In this document: positions 61,498-64,000 of the stretch, piece after piece
Layout of the letters: each line of letters opens with the position of its first letter
Numbering within the stretch: the first letter of the stretch is position 1
Assembly (NCBI GenBank): GCA_965222975.1
Contig: CBDCVJ010000050.1
Coordinates: 434,001 to 498,000, forward strand
Source of the DNA: UBA6168 sp965222975
GTDB lineage: Bacteria; Bacteroidota; Bacteroidia; Chitinophagales; Saprospiraceae
DNA length: 64,000 nucleotides
Reading direction: 5' to 3'
Program-made: the position numbers and the translations under genes
Notes under the pieces: model-generated
What the model was told of the DNA's origin: nothing
Seen by the model: only the letters and a program-made list of their open reading frames with translations
The model's database searches: none

Positions 61498-62232
61498 AAA
61501 CAATTTGTTCTTTGACTTAGTACATTTGAGCAAAACTTTCAGATGAAAAGAAAGTGGTTAATTAAGAACCGAATTCCAGACAAAATTTTTGTCGATACAT
61601 GCAATAATGCCAAAACTATGGCTAAAGCAGCTTCGGAATTAGGCTTACATTTTAATTCCTTTAAAAAGAGAGCTCTAGAATTAGGTTGCTACAAACCTAA
61701 CAAAGCAGGAATTGGAATTAGAAAAAATAAGCCAAAGGTTCCATTGACCGATATTATCATCAAAGGGCTTCACCCTCAATATCAATCCTATAAACTCAAA
61801 AAACGTTTGATCCTTGAAGGAATCAAGGAAAATGTATGTGAGATTTGCGGAATTGATTGTTGGAATGGAAAACCCCTTGAAAAAGAATTGCATCATGTTG
61901 ATGGAAATAGATTTAATCAACTGATAGGCAATTTAAAAATACTTTGCCCAAATTGTCATAGCCAAACTGATAACTTCAGGGCTAAGAACAAATAATTTGA
62001 GTGCCTCCGAAGAAATTCGGAGCGTAGAACCTCTCAAATTCGGGGAAACCTCTTCCCGACTTTATGTCGGGATGGCAATCCCGAGCCAAGCCCCGATCTT
62101 GTATCGGGGAAGGTGTAGAGACTTGACGGGAGGCAACTAAGTCCCAATGTGAATCGGGATAAGTTGAAGAGAAAGTCCAGACCACAAATCCCGTTGTGCA
62201 TTCGGGTGGCAGCGAAAGCTGTAGTTGGTAAG
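61498..62232 (+). ncRNA. Group I intron in tRNA-Leu(UAA), with an HNH ORF in the P1 loop
   Basis: Helices drawn by hand: P1 pairs the exon end GGACTT (61492-61497) with GAGTGCC (61999-62005), with U.G at the splice site and one bulge. Extended P1 pairs 61498-61512 with 61984-61998 (13 of 15). P2 is TCCGAA/TTCGGA (62006-62021). P3 is 62030-62035/62128-62133, P4 62039-62044/62080-62085, P5 62049-62060/62066-62075, P6 62085-62087/62112-62114 with P6a 62091-62097/62103-62109. P7 is GACTT/AAGTC (62120-62124/62173-62177). P8 is 62134-62145/62156-62166, P9 62182-62193/62203-62209, and P9.1 is capped by GAAA (62210-62221). The last intron base is G62232, as expected. AAA of the 3' exon can pair with TTT for P10. 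The layout matches the cyanobacterial tRNA-Leu introns. Confidence 0.92.
61543..61995 (+). CDS. Intron-encoded HNH endonuclease (probable homing enzyme)
   Basis: Protein of 150 residues inside the P1 loop of the tRNA-Leu group I intron. The C-terminal half is an HNH nuclease. Zinc ligands CEIC (C99, C102) and CPNC (C135, C138) frame the catalytic HHVDGNR (H117-H118), N130 and H139. It follows the SYKLKKRLILEG lead-in common to phage and intron HNH proteins. The N-terminal part (about 20-60) has a helix-turn-helix-like segment (AKAASELGLHFNSFKKRALE) that could bind the target DNA. It probably cuts intron-less tRNA-Leu genes to spread the intron. The last codons (AKNK and stop) coincide with the 3' strand of extended P1. 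No typical ribosome binding site is obvious. Confidence 0.88.
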   Translation: MKRKWLIKNRIPDKIFVDTCNNAKTMAKAASELGLHFNSFKKRALELGCYKPNKAGIGIRKNKPKVPLTDIIIKGLHPQYQSYKLKKRLILEGIKENVCEICGIDCWNGKPLEKELHHVDGNRFNQLIGNLKILCPNCHSQTDNFRAKNK

Positions 62233-62282
62233 AAAATCCTGTGGCCATATGGCCGTGCGGGTTCGACTCCCGCTCCGGGTAC

Positions 62283-62318
62283 AAAGCGCAGTCAGACAAA
62301 TCTGGTTGCGCTTTTTTT
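62283..62318 (+). terminator. Terminator after tRNA-Leu
   Basis: AAAGCGCAGTCAGA and TCTGGTTGCGCTTT pair around a 4-nt loop, followed by a T-run. It starts 2 bp after the tRNA end. Confidence 0.88.
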
Positions 62319-62337
62319 ATTTGGCTCAAAAATATAA

Positions 62338-62468
62338 GGTTCTTTGACAATTTTCGTGGAGCGAAAAAAAACAGGAAGAGAGGGGGAAAGAAAAATTTTG
62401 AAAAAATTTTTCTTTCCCCCTAATACTCTGATATTCTGAGTGGCTTCCACGGGATTTGTCAAAGAACC
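62338..62468. repeat. Nested inverted-repeat element, 131 bp
   Basis: Outer arms GGTTCTTTGACAA (62338-62350) and TTGTCAAAGAACC (62456-62468) are exact. A middle pair CGTGGA/TCCACG lies inside. The core is an exact 18-bp palindrome starting GGGGGAAAGAAAAATTTT around GAA (62382-62420). No ORF is present. It could be a non-autonomous element or a large regulatory hairpin. Confidence 0.75.
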
Positions 62469-62792
62469 AAATATAATTGATTACTAATTTTCCAATTTCC
62501 ATTTCTATGAAATTTTGCCTATTTATGCATCTTTATAGATGGATGGGAAATGTATCCAGTAATAGAACAGCAGGATTAGATTCGTACAAGTTGTCTTTAT
62601 AAACCATTGATTTTCAGCTTACCTACTTTTTCTTTTTGCTTTTTTACCACCTGTTTTTTTTCCTTTCTTTTTTTATCATTTTAATTGTAACAGGATCAAG
62701 TCACCAATTAAAGCTTATTTGGCTCTTTCCTTTTTTAGCCGAATGCTTTTAGTTTTTACTTAATCCATTATATTTTTCACTTAATCCATTTT
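62469..62792. other. Upstream region of infA
   Basis: Pyrimidine-rich, AT-rich spacer without ORFs. Directly before the infA ATG two similar units, TTTTTACTTAATCCATTA and TTTTTCACTTAATCCATT, follow each other in direct orientation (62753-62790). They may be a sequence duplication that affects initiation. I see no clear -33/-7 pair. Confidence 0.45.
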
Positions 62793-63014
62793 ATGGCTAA
62801 ACAAGATATCATAAAGCAAGATGGCGTCATCACCGAAGCATTGGGGAATACCATGTTCCGTGTAAAACTCGAAAATGATCACCAAGTGTTGGCTACCATT
62901 GCCGGAAAAATGAGGATGCACTATATCCGTATCCTGCCAGGCGACAAAGTCGCACTGGAAATGTCACCTTATGACCTGACAAGAGGCAGGATCACTTACC
63001 GATATAAAAGGTAA
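62793..63014 (+). CDS. infA: Translation initiation factor IF-1
   Basis: Single S1-like OB-fold protein of 73 residues that occupies the ribosomal A site during initiation. The sequence runs MAKQDIIKQDGVITEALGNT to RGRITYRYKR with the family motifs FRVKLENDHQVLATIAGKMR and ILPGDKVALEMSPYDL. In many bacteria infA lies in the ribosomal protein spc operon. Here it stands alone between an inverted-repeat element and a convergent T9SS gene. Confidence 0.97.
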   Translation: MAKQDIIKQDGVITEALGNTMFRVKLENDHQVLATIAGKMRMHYIRILPGDKVALEMSPYDLTRGRITYRYKR

Positions 63015-63127
63015 TGTGTTAGAGTTAATAACTTCAAAAGACTCGTTATAAATAAGTCTAAGTATTTCTTCTCATAACTATTGGATAAGATTTCCAATGG
63101 TCTGATTTTTATTGGCTATCTCAAAAG

Positions 63128-63163
63128 ACAAAAGGTTCTCCCGAATTAAGGAGAACCTTTTGT
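63128..63163. terminator. Bidirectional terminator after infA
   Basis: ACAAAAGGTTCTCC and GGAGAACCTTTTGT form a perfect 14-bp stem with an 8-nt loop between the convergent infA and MAM-domain genes. Confidence 0.85.
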
Positions 63164-63189
63164 AGCGAAATATAATCTTTGTTGACTGC

Positions 63190-64000
63190 TTAATTTATTA
63201 ATACAAACCTTTTAGTTACTGGAACATTCCCATTTCTTTCAAGGGTCAAAAAGTAAATTCCTGCATGTAAGCTGCTCAAGTCAAAATTAAAATCGTTTTT
63301 TCCGCCATTAATCTTCACTTCCGATTGTTTCACCACCTTTCCAGCTACGTCTGAGAAAGTAAAATTTCCTGACGAGATAATCCCACCTTCCAAACTCACG
63401 GAAATATTTCCTGATGAAGGGTTTGGGAAAATTGAAAAGTTGCTTTCTCCATCATGGTCTATAGATGTAGTTGATGAAACAAGATCCCCTATGCTTCCAA
63501 GTTGGATAGCGTCTATGGCAATATCACTCCTATCGCCTCCGGTAGTTGCAGCTAACCGAATTTGGACAACAGCGTTTGAATAGGAGGAAAGATCAATCGT
63601 TGCTGTATGCCATTCATTGCCTTGATTTCCTGAACGAGACCAGAGATTTGTCCATGTTTCTCCAAAATCCTCAGTCAAATCTATCTTTAATGTACCCATT
63701 TCGTTGCCAAAAAGATGATAAGCAAAACTCAAAGTCGGGTCGTTTATTTCTGAAAGCTTAAAACACCTACTGGTGATTACAGCCGTTTTAAATTCATTGT
63801 CCGTAGCTTCTGCATATAGGTAAAATGATCCTTCATAAGCATTCTCTGGCCCAGTTTCCTTAGTGGGCGTATTTTTCGCATTGACCGTCCAATCAAAATC
63901 ATCATCTATATCCTGTGTTCCAAATTCAATGTTGCTTTCAATGCTATCAAAGAGTGGAAATGAAGTCAAAATATCAGGGCAGAATGCGGTGCGGACGCTA
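63190..64000 (-). CDS. MAM-domain protein with T9SS type A sorting domain (5' partial)
   Basis: The frame is open to the window edge, so the start is outside; no ATG in this part is a credible start. The first visible ~165 residues form a MAM-like domain: DDFDWTVNAKNTPTKETGP, GSFYLYAEA, then LSFAYHLFGNEMGTLKIDL, WTNLWSRSGNQGNEWHTA and DIAIDAIQLG. After a short linker the C-terminus (FSIFPNPSSGNISVSL to KRFVLIN) is a type A T9SS sorting domain. MAM modules mediate adhesion or accompany secreted peptidases. The catalytic part, if any, lies upstream of the visible sequence. It is convergent with infA. Confidence 0.88.
   Translation of the reverse strand, partial: SVRTAFCPDILTSFPLFDSIESNIEFGTQDIDDDFDWTVNAKNTPTKETGPENAYEGSFYLYAEATDNEFKTAVITSRCFKLSEINDPTLSFAYHLFGNEMGTLKIDLTEDFGETWTNLWSRSGNQGNEWHTATIDLSSYSNAVVQIRLAATTGGDRSDIAIDAIQLGSIGDLVSSTTSIDHDGESNFSIFPNPSSGNISVSLEGGIISSGNFTFSDVAGKVVKQSEVKINGGKNDFNFDLSSLHAGIYFLTLERNGNVPVTKRFVLIN

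Larger units (their letters stand above)
61463..62281 (+). tRNA. tRNA-Leu(UAA), interrupted by a group I intron
   Basis: The 5' exon (61463-61497) carries acceptor GCCCGGG, a D-arm with GTGGAACTGGTAGACAC, and the anticodon-arm half CCGGA-CTT. The 3' exon (62233-62281) carries AAAA-TCCTG, a class II variable arm (GGCC-ATAT-GGCC), the T-arm GCGGG-TTCGACT-CCCGC, the acceptor TCCGGGT and discriminator A, the leucine identity base. Joined, they give an 84-nt tRNA with loop CTTAAAA and anticodon TAA. One pair of the anticodon stem (28-42) is a C-U mismatch. The exons are separated by 735 nt. Confidence 0.93.

Noticed and set aside
61463..62281. Two tRNA-Leu pseudogene fragments produced by insertion of a mobile HNH gene
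   Set aside because: The halves meet precisely at U34/A35, the joined loop is canonical and the insert contains a complete group I core with correct splice-site features. A random insertion would not show this.
61400..62350. Minus-strand ORF at 61982-62350 and short plus ORF at 62149-62337 across the intron core
   Set aside because: They cover the conserved ribozyme helices and tRNA exon. The translations show no protein family.

Overview
The window looks like a chromosome segment of a member of the Bacteroidota, most likely of the Saprospiria/Lewinella type. The evidence is the dcw cluster in Bacteroidota order, several proteins with type IX secretion (T9SS) C-terminal sorting domains, SprB-type repeats, a GWxTD protein, an MraY with the Bacteroidota-type insertion, and repeated TAnnTTTG promoter elements. 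The placement is inferred from gene content only.

Layout. 1-6732: two plus-strand T9SS cargo proteins, one 5'-truncated by the window edge with P-domain, SprB repeats and type B sorting domain, and one CotH-kinase protein. 7029-19736: one giant 4235-residue multidomain surface protein on the minus strand. 20354-36883: the complete division and cell-wall operon on the minus strand, in transcription order mraZ, rsmH, ftsL, ftsI, murE, mraY, murD, ftsW, murG, murC, ftsQ, ftsA, ftsZ, with a MraZ-box promoter at the front and a hairpin-plus-U-run terminator behind ftsZ. 37359-51909: a DPM1-like glycosyltransferase, a GWxTD protein, a VWA protein, a DUF721/DciA-like protein, a subtilisin, a small T9SS protein, a TonB-dependent receptor, a GMC/Gfo-Idh oxidoreductase pair and small conserved proteins. 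52340-61029: a thioredoxin-like protein, a TIR-like/TPR/SDR fusion, pyruvate dehydrogenase E1 alpha, a TPR membrane protein, ribH, a nicotinamidase-fold protein without its catalytic residues, and a divergent ABC ATPase. 61326-62318: tRNA-Gly(GCC), then tRNA-Leu(UAA). 62793-64000: infA and a partial MAM/T9SS protein.

The most interesting element is at 61463-62281. The tRNA-Leu(UAA) gene is split between U34 and A35 by a 735-nt group I intron. Helices P1 to P9.1 can be drawn by hand, the 5' splice site has the U.G wobble, and an HNH endonuclease is encoded in the P1 loop. This is the insertion site known from cyanobacteria and plastids. Here it sits in a Bacteroidota background with a homing-type ORF whose last codons also form one strand of the extended P1.

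The second theme is inverted repeats in intergenic DNA. Two roughly 84-bp palindromic elements share 14-bp terminal inverted repeats, and each is flanked by about 10 bp of direct repeat, which points to recent non-autonomous transposition. Many other junctions, especially within the dcw operon, carry a hairpin built from a short word private to that junction, sometimes running into the last codons of the neighbouring gene.

All calls come from reading the sequence and knowledge of the families. No database search or structure prediction was run.
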